Positions 9,518 through 16,968 of a DNA stretch of 64,000 nt are shown piece by piece. Origin of the DNA: Colimorpha_A sp045540115 (GTDB lineage Bacteria; Bacillota; Clostridia; Oscillospirales; CAG-272); the NCBI GenBank assembly GCA_045540115.1, contig JAZQGR010000013.1, forward strand, positions 1-64,000, in the 5' to 3' direction. A model generated the notes under the pieces. The model had not been told where the DNA came from. It saw nothing but the letters and a program-made list of their open reading frames with translations, and did no database searches. Positions within the stretch are counted from its first letter, which is position 1; each line of letters starts with the position of its first letter. The translations under genes were made by a program, and so were the position numbers.

Positions 9518-9546
9518 TTGACATATTAACTAATTTGTTGTAAAAT
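9518..9546 (+). promoter_or_regulatory. Sigma-A promoter of the 9599 lipoprotein
   Basis: A perfect TTGACA (9518-9523) and TAAAAT (9541-9546) are spaced by 17 bp. A perfect TATAAT at 9546-9551 would need a 22-bp spacer and is less likely. Confidence 0.75.
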
Positions 9547-9598
9547 ATAATCTGTATACATACGGCAAAAAATGCCGCATTTCAGGAGGAACCCGATA

Positions 9599-11326
9599 AT
9601 GAAAAAAAGACTGTTAGCTTTCTTCATAGCAGTGACTTGTCTTATCATGCCCGTTCTTACGTCCTGCTCGGACGAAGAGGCTGAGGTAAAGCTGAGCACT
9701 AAGGCAATTACCGTAACCCTTTACGGAATCAAGGGCGAGGGAACTACCGACGAAGCGATAAAGGCGGTAGAGGATCGTCTTAACGTATATTCCGAGGGAA
9801 ACCTTACCACCCGCGTTCTGCTTCGTCTCTTTACTGAGGATGAGTATTACGCAAAGCTCGACGAGGCTTTCGCCGCTGCCGAGAAGTATAAGGAGGAGCA
9901 GAAAAACAACTCCAATAAGGATAAAGATAAAGACAAGGATAAGGATAAGGACAAGAACAAGGGTAACAAGAATCAGATCGTATACCCTGAGGAAGCAGGC
10001 ACACAGGTAGACATATTTATGGTGCAGGGCTCCGAAATGTTTGAAAAGTATAACAACGGCGGTTACACCGTTTCGCTTAACCTTGCTGATAAGAGCGGAC
10101 TTATGAAAAAGTACATCTCTGACAGATTCCTCGCTCTTACCAATATGGCAACTCTTGGCGTTCTTGGAACCAAGTACCCCTACGGTATCCCGAACAATAC
10201 CGTTTACGGCGAGTATACTTACCTCCTTGTGAACAAGGAGGTAGCGAACAAGTACGGCTACGCTGAAAAGAATCTTGACACTCTTCCCGAGCTTAACAAT
10301 CTGCTTATTGATGCGAAGAAAGATTTCGGTAGCTATATTACGCTTTATAATGCTCCGATGATAAATCTTGACAACTTCGGCGGAACGATGTTTGGTACCG
10401 TTATTGAAGATGCTGATACTGCGTTCGTCAAGAAAGATCCCACCTCGCTTCTTGAAAACGCGAAGTACGTTGAATACGCTAAGTACCTTAACCTGTTCAA
10501 AAACAAGGGCTATATTGTAGAGGGCGATATTCATGCGCTTCCTGAGGATAAGAAGGTAGCTGCCGCATTCATCAAGGGCAATGCCGCTCTTGCTGAGCAG
10601 TATAGTGAGGACTATCTTGTAGTTCCTTATGCTAAACCCGTTATGGAGGACATCGGAACTGTATTCTGCATCAGCAGCTATTCCGCTGAGCCGATCAGAG
10701 CACTTGAGATAGTTAACCTTCTTCAGACGAACGTTGAATACAGAAACATATTCCAGTACGGTATCGAAAACGTACACTATACCATCGACGATTATACCGG
10801 CATCTACGATATCATCAGCACCGAATACAATATGAACCCCGAGCATACCGGTAATCTCTTCATCCTCAAGGAAAACTCCTCCATGGATGCAGTTACTAAG
10901 GCTCTTTGTGCTGATAACTGGAAGCTCGCAAAGCAACAGCTTCGCGATACTGTCGTTGCTCCGTACCTTCTCTTCAACCCTGATGTAGAAGAACTCGATT
11001 ACGACGGCTTCAAGGCAGAGAGTGACAGCGTTCTTAATAAGCTTATGTCCTATAAGCTCGGTTCCTCGCAGACCTTCGAGGCGTATGCTAACCAGCTCAA
11101 TGCCGCGTTCAAAAAGACCGAAGCGTTCATCAGCTTTGCTGACAACAGCGCTGTTGCCGCTCCCGCGGAAGAAGCTACTGAGGGCGCAGAAGGCGGAGAC
11201 GGTACCGAGGGCGGCGAAGGTGCAGAAGGCGGAGACGGCGCAGAGGGCGGAGAAAACGAGCCTGTTGAACCCCAGACTGTTGCGGCGCAGTACCTTGCAT
11301 GGTGCCTGAAGTACAAAATAAGTTAA
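9599..11326 (+). CDS. Extracellular solute-binding-type lipoprotein with low-complexity inserts
   Basis: A 575-aa protein exported as a lipoprotein: MKKRLLAFFIAVTCLIMPVLTSC gives a lipobox LTSC with Cys at about residue 23. The start at 9599 follows AGGAGG (9584-9589); an in-frame ATG at 9572 lies upstream of that site. The body resembles type-1 extracellular solute-binding proteins (a mixed alpha/beta ligand-binding fold that delivers sugars to ABC permeases). Two inserts stand out: a lysine/aspartate run of KD dipeptides near residues 105-125, and a Glu/Gly/Ala-rich stretch near 521-557. No permease or ATPase genes lie nearby, so it is an orphan and its ligand is unknown. Confidence 0.85.
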   Translation: MKKRLLAFFIAVTCLIMPVLTSCSDEEAEVKLSTKAITVTLYGIKGEGTTDEAIKAVEDRLNVYSEGNLTTRVLLRLFTEDEYYAKLDEAFAAAEKYKEEQKNNSNKDKDKDKDKDKDKNKGNKNQIVYPEEAGTQVDIFMVQGSEMFEKYNNGGYTVSLNLADKSGLMKKYISDRFLALTNMATLGVLGTKYPYGIPNNTVYGEYTYLLVNKEVANKYGYAEKNLDTLPELNNLLIDAKKDFGSYITLYNAPMINLDNFGGTMFGTVIEDADTAFVKKDPTSLLENAKYVEYAKYLNLFKNKGYIVEGDIHALPEDKKVAAAFIKGNAALAEQYSEDYLVVPYAKPVMEDIGTVFCISSYSAEPIRALEIVNLLQTNVEYRNIFQYGIENVHYTIDDYTGIYDIISTEYNMNPEHTGNLFILKENSSMDAVTKALCADNWKLAKQQLRDTVVAPYLLFNPDVEELDYDGFKAESDSVLNKLMSYKLGSSQTFEAYANQLNAAFKKTEAFISFADNSAVAAPAEEATEGAEGGDGTEGGEGAEGGDGAEGGENEPVEPQTVAAQYLAWCLKYKIS

Positions 11327-11345
11327 GACACAATGATTTCCATTT

Positions 11346-11372
11346 GAGGGGCGTTATACAACGTCCCTCTTT
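11346..11372 (+). terminator. Probable terminator between the lipoprotein and the DUF3737 gene
   Basis: A 10-bp stem GAGGGGCGTT/AACGTCCCTC with one G-T pair and loop ATAC is followed by only three T residues. It may terminate weakly, or allow read-through into the gene that starts 11 bp later. Confidence 0.5.
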
Positions 11373-11382
11373 GGAGTAAAAT

Positions 11383-12240
11383 ATGGATAAAGCATTAATT
11401 GAAAATCAGATATTTCCCGAGGAGCGCGCATTGTATAATCTTACTTCGGCGACCGTCCGTGCCTGCGCGTTTTCGGGCGAGGAGGACGGCGAATCGGCGC
11501 TTAAGGAATGCCGTGACGTAACGCTTGACAGCTGTAAATTCGAGCTTCGCTATCCGATTTGGCATGCGAAGGGCTATGAAATGACAGATTGTGAAATGAC
11601 GGATACCGTCCGCGCGCCGATCTGGTACTCCGATAATGGAATCATAAAAAGCTCCTGCATTAACGGAATAAAATGCCTGCGCGAGTGCAAAAATACTGTA
11701 ATAGAGAACAGCACGGTAGTCTCGGACGAATTTGGTTGGATCTGCGACGGAATAAAGCTTGAAAATACCGAGATCACCTCGCAGTACGTCTTCTTCCAAA
11801 GTAAGAATATCGAGGCAAATGGCTTTAAGCTGAAAGGCAAGTATTCCTTCCAATACTGCGAAAACGTGGTGATCGAGGATTCATTTCTCGATACGAAGGA
11901 CGCCTTCTGGCACGCAAAGAACGTGACGGTCAAAAACAGTACCGTAAAGGGCGAATATCTCGCTTGGTTCTCCGAAGGACTTACGCTTATCGACTGCAAG
12001 ATAATCGGAACACAGCCGCTTTGCTACTGTAAGGGTCTGACTCTCATAAATTGCACTATGGAAGAGACCGATCTCAGCTTCGAGTATTCTGATGTAAAGG
12101 CGGATATCAAGGGTAATATCGTGTCGGTCAAGAATCCCGCGTCGGGTTATATTAATGCCGACAGTATCGGAGAAATAATCCTCGACGGCTCGATAATGGA
12201 ATGCCGATGCGAAATAAAGGAAAAAACAAAAAACTTTTAA
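11383..12240 (+). CDS. DUF3737 family protein (predicted right-handed beta-helix)
   Basis: A 285-aa protein of the DUF3737 family, whose biochemical function is unknown. The sequence is a chain of short imperfect beta-helix turns of the form xxVTLDSCKFE, KGYEMTDCEMTD and NVTVKNSTVKG, with aromatic and histidine residues recurring (IWHAKG, FWHAKN). It starts MDKALIENQIFPEERALYNL, the usual family opening. It has no signal peptide and is therefore probably cytosolic. It lies 19 bp upstream of rubrerythrin. Confidence 0.85.
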   Translation: MDKALIENQIFPEERALYNLTSATVRACAFSGEEDGESALKECRDVTLDSCKFELRYPIWHAKGYEMTDCEMTDTVRAPIWYSDNGIIKSSCINGIKCLRECKNTVIENSTVVSDEFGWICDGIKLENTEITSQYVFFQSKNIEANGFKLKGKYSFQYCENVVIEDSFLDTKDAFWHAKNVTVKNSTVKGEYLAWFSEGLTLIDCKIIGTQPLCYCKGLTLINCTMEETDLSFEYSDVKADIKGNIVSVKNPASGYINADSIGEIILDGSIMECRCEIKEKTKNF

Positions 12241-12259
12241 TAAAGAGAGGTAAATAAAA

Positions 12260-12799
12260 ATGGCAAAGGAACTTAAAGGAACAAGAACAGAAGCAAATCT
12301 TCTTGCCGCATTTGCAGGCGAAAGCCAGGCAAGAAACAAGTACACCTACTTTGCAAGCGTAGCAAAGAAGGCGGGCTATGAGCAGATCGCGGAGCTTTTC
12401 CAGAAGACAGCAGATAACGAAAAGGAACACGCAAAGCTGTGGTTCAAGGAGCTTGGACTCCTCGGCGATACCGCCGCTAACCTCAAGAGTGCGGCAGAGG
12501 GCGAAAACTACGAGTGGACCGATATGTACGCCGGCTTTGCAGACGTAGCTGAAGAGGAGGGCTTCACTGCTCTCGCGGCTAAGTTCAGAGCAGTTGCACT
12601 TATCGAGAAGTCTCATGAGGAAAGATTCCTCGCGCTCCTCAATAACGTCGAAATGCAGAAGGTATTCGAAAAGGCAGAGGAAACGATGTGGGAATGCCGC
12701 AACTGCGGACACCTCGTCATCGGCAAGAAGGCACCTCAGGTCTGCCCCGTCTGCGCACATCCGCAGAGCTACTTCGAGGTTAGAAAAGAGAATTACTGA
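12260..12799 (+). CDS. rbr: Rubrerythrin
   Basis: A 179-aa non-haem iron peroxidase that reduces hydrogen peroxide in anaerobes. The N-terminal ferritin-like four-helix domain carries the di-iron ligand motifs GESQARNKY (E21) and DNEKEHAK (E54, H57). The C-terminal rubredoxin-like domain has CRNCGH and CPVCAHPQSYFEV, two CxxC knuckles for the FeCys4 site. The domain order and length are normal. It has its own AGAGGT ribosome binding site and a strong terminator. Confidence 0.97.
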   Translation: MAKELKGTRTEANLLAAFAGESQARNKYTYFASVAKKAGYEQIAELFQKTADNEKEHAKLWFKELGLLGDTAANLKSAAEGENYEWTDMYAGFADVAEEEGFTALAAKFRAVALIEKSHEERFLALLNNVEMQKVFEKAEETMWECRNCGHLVIGKKAPQVCPVCAHPQSYFEVRKENY

Positions 12800-12810
12800 T
12801 AATAAAAAAA

Positions 12811-12835
12811 TCACCCGATTGCGGGTGATTTTTTT
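12811..12835. terminator. Bidirectional terminator between rbr and the convergent PHP gene
   Basis: The stem TCACCCG/CGGGTGA with loop ATTG has seven T residues on its right and seven A residues on its left, so it can stop transcription from both rbr (+) and the minus-strand PHP gene. Confidence 0.9.
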
Positions 12836-12844
12836 ATATGCTAT

Positions 12845-13702
12845 TTATTTTACAATAATATTCGACCACGCTCTTTTTTCGCCGTCTCTTACCTCAACGC
12901 GCAACCATTTTTCATCGTCGCGGAAGGTGTATTCGTGGCGCGTGATGCCGTCACCTCTGACGACTCTGTTCGGAAGCCACGCACAGTCCGAAAGCACCGC
13001 GATGGTGTCGCAGGGCGAGGTCTCGATAATGACCTTGTTGCCCTCGCGCGTGACGAAAATCATCGGTCCCTGGCTTGCGAAGAAGTCGCCGTTCTTTACA
13101 GCACGAACGATGGCTTCATCGCTAAGCTCGTCGGCTTTTACCATTACCCAGCCGCGTCTGTCGTCAATTCCGCCGTAGTAGTGCGCGTCGTCAACTGCAA
13201 AAATACCGAAATACATACCGTTTACAGCACACATATCAACGAAATGATCGGAATAGGGACGCAGACTTTGTCCCGCCTCGGAAACCGCGTTGTATATCTC
13301 GGTGGCGGTAATTCCGCTAAGCGCCTGCGCGTCGGAAACCGAATTGAGCGACCATGCAGGATGAGCAAGCACCGCCGCGCCGCCGGTGCCGTTTATCTTG
13401 TCAATTATCGTTTGTCTATCGTCTTCTTTTTCTGCGCACGGATCGTTTTTCATGCCGAAACCGACGATGTGCATCGTTTTCGTGTTTGGACCGTTGTCGT
13501 ATTCGATACCCGAAATGATGTGAAGCCCACCAATTTCCTTGCTCTCGCCGTAACGCCAATGATCGGTAAGAGTTATCGCGTCGTAGCCGTCGTTTTTGAA
13601 GGAAGCCGCTATTTCCTCGGGAGACAGCTTGCCGTCCGAGATATTGGAGTGAAGATGAAAAGCGACTTTAAAATATTTGTTTCCGTTTTTGTCCTGATAC
13701 AT
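12845..13702 (-). CDS. PHP-domain metallohydrolase (CehA/McbA-like)
   Basis: A 285-aa protein. The PHP metal-site motifs are visible: FHLHSNISDG (H16, H18), LTDHWRYG (about residue 47), GIEYDN, and a later HPAWSL and DDAHYYGG. PHP proteins are metal-dependent phosphoesterases, and the CehA branch includes esterases and nucleotide hydrolases; the substrate here is unknown. A short beta-rich C-terminus (about 230-285) follows the catalytic fold. The start has GAGG upstream. It is transcribed towards rbr and shares its terminator. Confidence 0.85.
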   Translation of the reverse strand: MYQDKNGNKYFKVAFHLHSNISDGKLSPEEIAASFKNDGYDAITLTDHWRYGESKEIGGLHIISGIEYDNGPNTKTMHIVGFGMKNDPCAEKEDDRQTIIDKINGTGGAAVLAHPAWSLNSVSDAQALSGITATEIYNAVSEAGQSLRPYSDHFVDMCAVNGMYFGIFAVDDAHYYGGIDDRRGWVMVKADELSDEAIVRAVKNGDFFASQGPMIFVTREGNKVIIETSPCDTIAVLSDCAWLPNRVVRGDGITRHEYTFRDDEKWLRVEVRDGEKRAWSNIIVK

Positions 13703-13793
13703 TGTTGTTTCCTCGCTTTCAGTACTAAGGAAATTGTATCACAGGGAGGACGGATAGTCAATAATTTCGCGTTACTTTTGCGGATTATCGTAT

Positions 13794-13812
13794 GGGCGAG
13801 CATCGCTCGCCC
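13794..13812. repeat. Short palindromic hairpin, REP-like
   Basis: The perfect palindrome GGGCGAGC-ATC-GCTCGCCC lies in the 140-bp gap between two minus-strand genes. Its layout (8-bp arms around ATC) is the same as each arm of the inverted repeat at 43012-43085, with one base pair of the stem exchanged. Confidence 0.7.
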
Positions 13813-13842
13813 GTCTTCTACTCCACAAGATAAAGACATAAT

Positions 13843-15969
13843 TTATTTCCCGTTTCTCAAAAGCGCAAGAATCTCCTTTTCCGATAGGGAAATAAGCTCC
13901 TCGGCAAATTCGCCCGACGCCGCCTCGGCAATAATCGTGTAACCGCCGTTGCGCGGAATCACGCGAACGCTTCCTTTTTCGTATTCTGTCTTGACTCCGT
14001 CTCCCGAGGGCGAGCCGAGGGAGGTCAGTATCGAAAAGCGACGCCTGTCATCGGTGTGGAGCATACAGGAGGAGAGAGCAAAGCTCGGAATGTGAACGCA
14101 TAGCTCTCGTAAGCTTTTTCCCGATACCGAAACGAGCGCAAGAAGTTCCGCCGCCGCGACGGCGCCGTGAACGAGCTCGGGAAATGCAGAAACGTTCTTT
14201 CTCGCCTCATTTTCGCTGTCGCCCGACGGACAAAGCGTGTAAATATAAGGGCTTTTTCTGCAAAGATCCAAAAGCACCGAAGGTACGGAGGAGGGAAGCG
14301 AGACCTTTTCTCTTATAAGGTATCTCAAAAGCAGTGCCTTTATATGCCAGTCGTCGAGAACGTAACCGTCCTGCTCGGCAGAAAGCGAAAAGCCGTCGCT
14401 TCCGAGCGAAAGCTTGATTCCGTCATCGCAAATATCAGCGCCGATTCCATCAAGCGCCTCTTTCATTATCTGCGAGGCGCAGTCCTCCTTTTTAATCGTC
14501 ACCTTGATACCCTCAAGCGGACAACGGTTAGTCAGAAGAAACGGCAGATACATTTCCTTTAGATAATCAATGCGCGAAAGCCGCATTTTCTTTTCCTGTG
14601 TCTTTCTTTCGGCAGCAAACGAGGAAACGAACTTCCTTTCAAAATCACGCGTCGGATAGAGTCCGTCTTGGTCGTAAATGATGATCGAAATCTTTTTGTC
14701 GTCGCTTCTTATGAACAGCGAAAGCGAAAGTCCGAGCTCAATTGCCGCGAAAGATGCTGCCGCCTCGAAGCCCTGCCCGAGAATTACCGCCTCATCTGCA
14801 GTCTCTCCCATTCCGCGAATAAGCGCGGAAAGAATACGCTCTGAGGTTTGTGAGCCGTCGGTCATCAGTCCGATTCGTCCACTACCCGTGGCAAGCGCAA
14901 AAGACAGACCGACTCTGACGCAAAACGAAGGCGATGCAGCATGTATATCTGCGAGAAGCGCGCCGCCATCGAGCATTCCGCGAATTTTTTCGGGCGAAAT
15001 GGGAGTTCCTTGCCGAATAAAGGAGCTGTCGGGTATATCGCTTCCCGACGGAAGAACAGTCCCCTCGCTGATGACGCAGTTGTCACCGATAATACAGCCG
15101 TGACCGATAACGCAGCCTCGAAGGATATGAGAGCTGTCACCGATAACGGTATCGGAGCAAATAATTGAGTCTTCAATTTTGCTTCTCCGCCCGACCTTTA
15201 CCCTGTCAAAAATAACCGATCCGTCAATTCCTTCGGGCGGTAAATGACAATTATTTCCAATAGAGTTCTTTTCATTGCTGTAACGCATATTTGCAGCCTT
15301 GTAGGAGGAAAAATCTCCGATATCGCACCAATAACTGCGGTCAACAAAGGTAGCTATTTTCTCGCCACTATTCAAAAGCTTCGGAAAAACATCGTTTGAA
15401 AAGTCGCTTTTTCCTTCGGGAATGAAGTCGAATATTCGCGGCGACATAACATAAATACCGGTATTTATAAGATCTGAATAGGTCGAAGGTAGAGAGGGCT
15501 TTTCGCAAAAACCGCTGACGTATCCGCTGTCGTCGGTTAGAACAACGCCGTATTCTCCGGGCTCGGAGCAATGTGTAAGCACCATAAGAACGGGCGCGTC
15601 CTTTTTCCTTCTGAGCTCGATAGCCATACCGAGATCACATTCCGAAAGTGCATCACCGCTTATAACGATAAAATCGTCGTTGCCGACAAAGCTCGCTGCC
15701 TGCTTGACACCGCCTGCAGTACCGAGCGGTGTTTCTTCGTTCAGATAAGTGATCTCAACCCCCTGACACGATGCTCCGAGAGCTTCTGTGATTTTGTCCG
15801 AAAGGTACCCGACCGTTATCGCCGCCTCACCTATTCCGTGACTTCGGAGAAGCGAGAGAATACGAACGATCGTCGGAATGCCGCCGATTGGAAGCAGCGG
15901 CTTCGGAATACTGTCTGTTATCGGACGAAGGCGTCTGCCCTCGCCGCCTGCCATAATAATAGCTTTCAT
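13843..15969 (-). CDS. Sugar-1-phosphate nucleotidyltransferase fused to a degenerate phosphomannomutase domain
   Basis: A 708-aa protein. Residues 1-235 form a nucleotidyltransferase: MAGGEGRRLRPITDSIPKPLLPIGG is the sugar-nucleotide pyrophosphorylase signature, with SGDALSECDL and a later NTGIYV. Residues about 245-330 are left-handed beta-helix hexapeptide repeats. Residues about 345-705 follow the alpha-phosphohexomutase layout. The phosphoserine loop, normally TASHNP, reads FIRSDDKKISIIIYD, and the metal-binding DGD motif is not recognisable, so the mutase part is probably inactive. The order matches the mannose-1-phosphate guanylyltransferase/PMM fusion family; a GDP-mannose or related product is inferred. 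Confidence 0.85.
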   Translation of the reverse strand: MKAIIMAGGEGRRLRPITDSIPKPLLPIGGIPTIVRILSLLRSHGIGEAAITVGYLSDKITEALGASCQGVEITYLNEETPLGTAGGVKQAASFVGNDDFIVISGDALSECDLGMAIELRRKKDAPVLMVLTHCSEPGEYGVVLTDDSGYVSGFCEKPSLPSTYSDLINTGIYVMSPRIFDFIPEGKSDFSNDVFPKLLNSGEKIATFVDRSYWCDIGDFSSYKAANMRYSNEKNSIGNNCHLPPEGIDGSVIFDRVKVGRRSKIEDSIICSDTVIGDSSHILRGCVIGHGCIIGDNCVISEGTVLPSGSDIPDSSFIRQGTPISPEKIRGMLDGGALLADIHAASPSFCVRVGLSFALATGSGRIGLMTDGSQTSERILSALIRGMGETADEAVILGQGFEAAASFAAIELGLSLSLFIRSDDKKISIIIYDQDGLYPTRDFERKFVSSFAAERKTQEKKMRLSRIDYLKEMYLPFLLTNRCPLEGIKVTIKKEDCASQIMKEALDGIGADICDDGIKLSLGSDGFSLSAEQDGYVLDDWHIKALLLRYLIREKVSLPSSVPSVLLDLCRKSPYIYTLCPSGDSENEARKNVSAFPELVHGAVAAAELLALVSVSGKSLRELCVHIPSFALSSCMLHTDDRRRFSILTSLGSPSGDGVKTEYEKGSVRVIPRNGGYTIIAEAASGEFAEELISLSEKEILALLRNGK

Positions 15970-16049
15970 AAGTTACCCTTAATTATTAAAAAATGAATAC
16001 ATCACGCCCGTTTTTACGATAATCGTAACAAACGTTAATGGAGGAAAAT

Positions 16050-16319
16050 ATGATAAAGGGAATAAACAAAAATATGATAGTGGTAAAAAATACCGGAAGC
16101 AGATATTTCGAGGAAGCGCATTTTATAGTTAAAAACGGCATATCCGACCGCTCCGAGCGCGATCTCGTAAAGGAAGCGTCAAGAATTGTCGGTACGATCC
16201 TCACCGAAAGCGGAAAGGTATCAAAGCCGAAAAGAGGGATAATAAAAGGACTGATAACCGTTTTGCTGTCCTTCGTTTCGGGCGCCGCGCTCGGAATACT
16301 GCTTTGTCTGATATCTTAG
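16050..16319 (+). CDS. Small predicted membrane protein
   Basis: An 89-aa protein of unknown function. The start ATG at 16050 is preferred over the ATG at 16038 because the best ribosome binding site, GGAGG (16040-16044), overlaps the upstream ATG. The N-terminal 60 residues are charged and soluble (MIKGINKNMIVVKNTGSRYFEEAHFIV). The C-terminus has one hydrophobic helix (about 66-87) ending in LCLIS, which suggests a tail-anchored cytoplasmic domain. It is divergent from the nucleotidyltransferase gene and is followed by a repeat element. Confidence 0.75.
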   Translation: MIKGINKNMIVVKNTGSRYFEEAHFIVKNGISDRSERDLVKEASRIVGTILTESGKVSKPKRGIIKGLITVLLSFVSGAALGILLCLIS

Positions 16320-16329
16320 GGACGGTGTT

Positions 16330-16416
16330 CTTGCCTTCCCCTTAGGGGAAGGTGTATTTTTGCTTTAAGCAAAAATACGGATGAGGTGAACGGGAATTGC
16401 GAAGCAAATTCCCGAA
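16330..16416 (+). repeat. Half copy of the inverted-repeat element seen at 22122-22284
   Basis: The terminal palindrome CCTTCCCCTTAGGGGAAGG is followed by an internal hairpin (GTATTTTTGCTT/AAGCAAAAATAC) and then CGGATGAGGTG, the same order as the left half of the 22-kb element. A further hairpin, CGGGAATTGC/GCAAATTCCCG, follows. The matching right arm is absent, so this is a solo or decayed copy. Confidence 0.75.
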
Positions 16417-16478
16417 CTGCCGCCGTCACAAACGGAGTAAACGCGAAGTTTTTTGAAAGAATAATGCATAGTCAAGCT

Positions 16479-16676
16479 TCAAAGATCGTCTGCGTCCTGA
16501 ACGGGCTTCTCGTCGATCTTCATAAATATCTTGCCGTCGACCGTCTTTCTCGGCATAACATGCATGTCCTTTGTAAGCCCCGTGTAGCTTCCGAGAGGAT
16601 CGGCAACGCTCTGATACGAGTTTATCGCGTCGTAGGTCTTGGGAAAATCGTTTTTGTTCTTGTCTTTCTTTTTCAT
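16479..16676 (-). CDS. Small conserved hypothetical protein
   Basis: A 65-aa soluble protein with a very basic start (MKKKDKNKNDFPKTY), a central DPLGSYTGLT motif and the C-terminus KPVQDADDL. I recognise GSYTG plus a PVQDADDL end as a recurring pattern in small clostridial proteins of unknown function, but no role is established. The ribosome binding site AAAGG lies upstream. It is convergent with the repeat region at 16330. Confidence 0.75.
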   Translation of the reverse strand: MKKKDKNKNDFPKTYDAINSYQSVADPLGSYTGLTKDMHVMPRKTVDGKIFMKIDEKPVQDADDL

Positions 16677-16809
16677 TTTTAATGCTGCCTTTCAAGGTTG
16701 TTTTTTGCTATTATTCCAAAATAGGGGATATTTTATACCGATATTCCGTTCAAAATTTATTCACGAATTTATACTCATAATATTAACATCTTGCGTGTAG
16801 AATATATGC

Positions 16810-16957
16810 AGGTATGTTTGTTCGATTTTGATTTTGCATTGTCAGGGAAAAGGCACAAGCCGTAGGACGGTATGACGGCAAGTGTTCCTGATGGGGCGGT
16901 CAGTAACTTAATAATACTAACTAAACGGAAGGAGAGGTCCGCTTTTTTTCGGCGGAC
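16810..16957 (+). other. Structured 5' leader of the RNase J gene
   Basis: The stretch before rnj contains nested complementary segments: TCAGGGAA/TTCCTGA enclosing GCCGT/ACGGC at about 16840-16900, and a separate 6-bp hairpin GTCCGC/GCGGAC (16937-16957) placed between the Shine-Dalgarno sequence (GGAAGGAGAGG, 16927-16937) and the ATG at 16969. It does not match a riboswitch class I recognise. No clear -10/-35 pair was assigned in this leader. Confidence 0.5.
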
Positions 16958-16968
16958 AAAATTATTTA

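Noticed and set aside
10000..11300. ABC transporter operon
   Set aside because: Only a binding-protein-like lipoprotein is present; no permease or ATPase gene is found on either side.
16810..16968. Cyclic-di-GMP or other known riboswitch
   Set aside because: Some short motifs look familiar, but the order and core bases of the known classes are not present.
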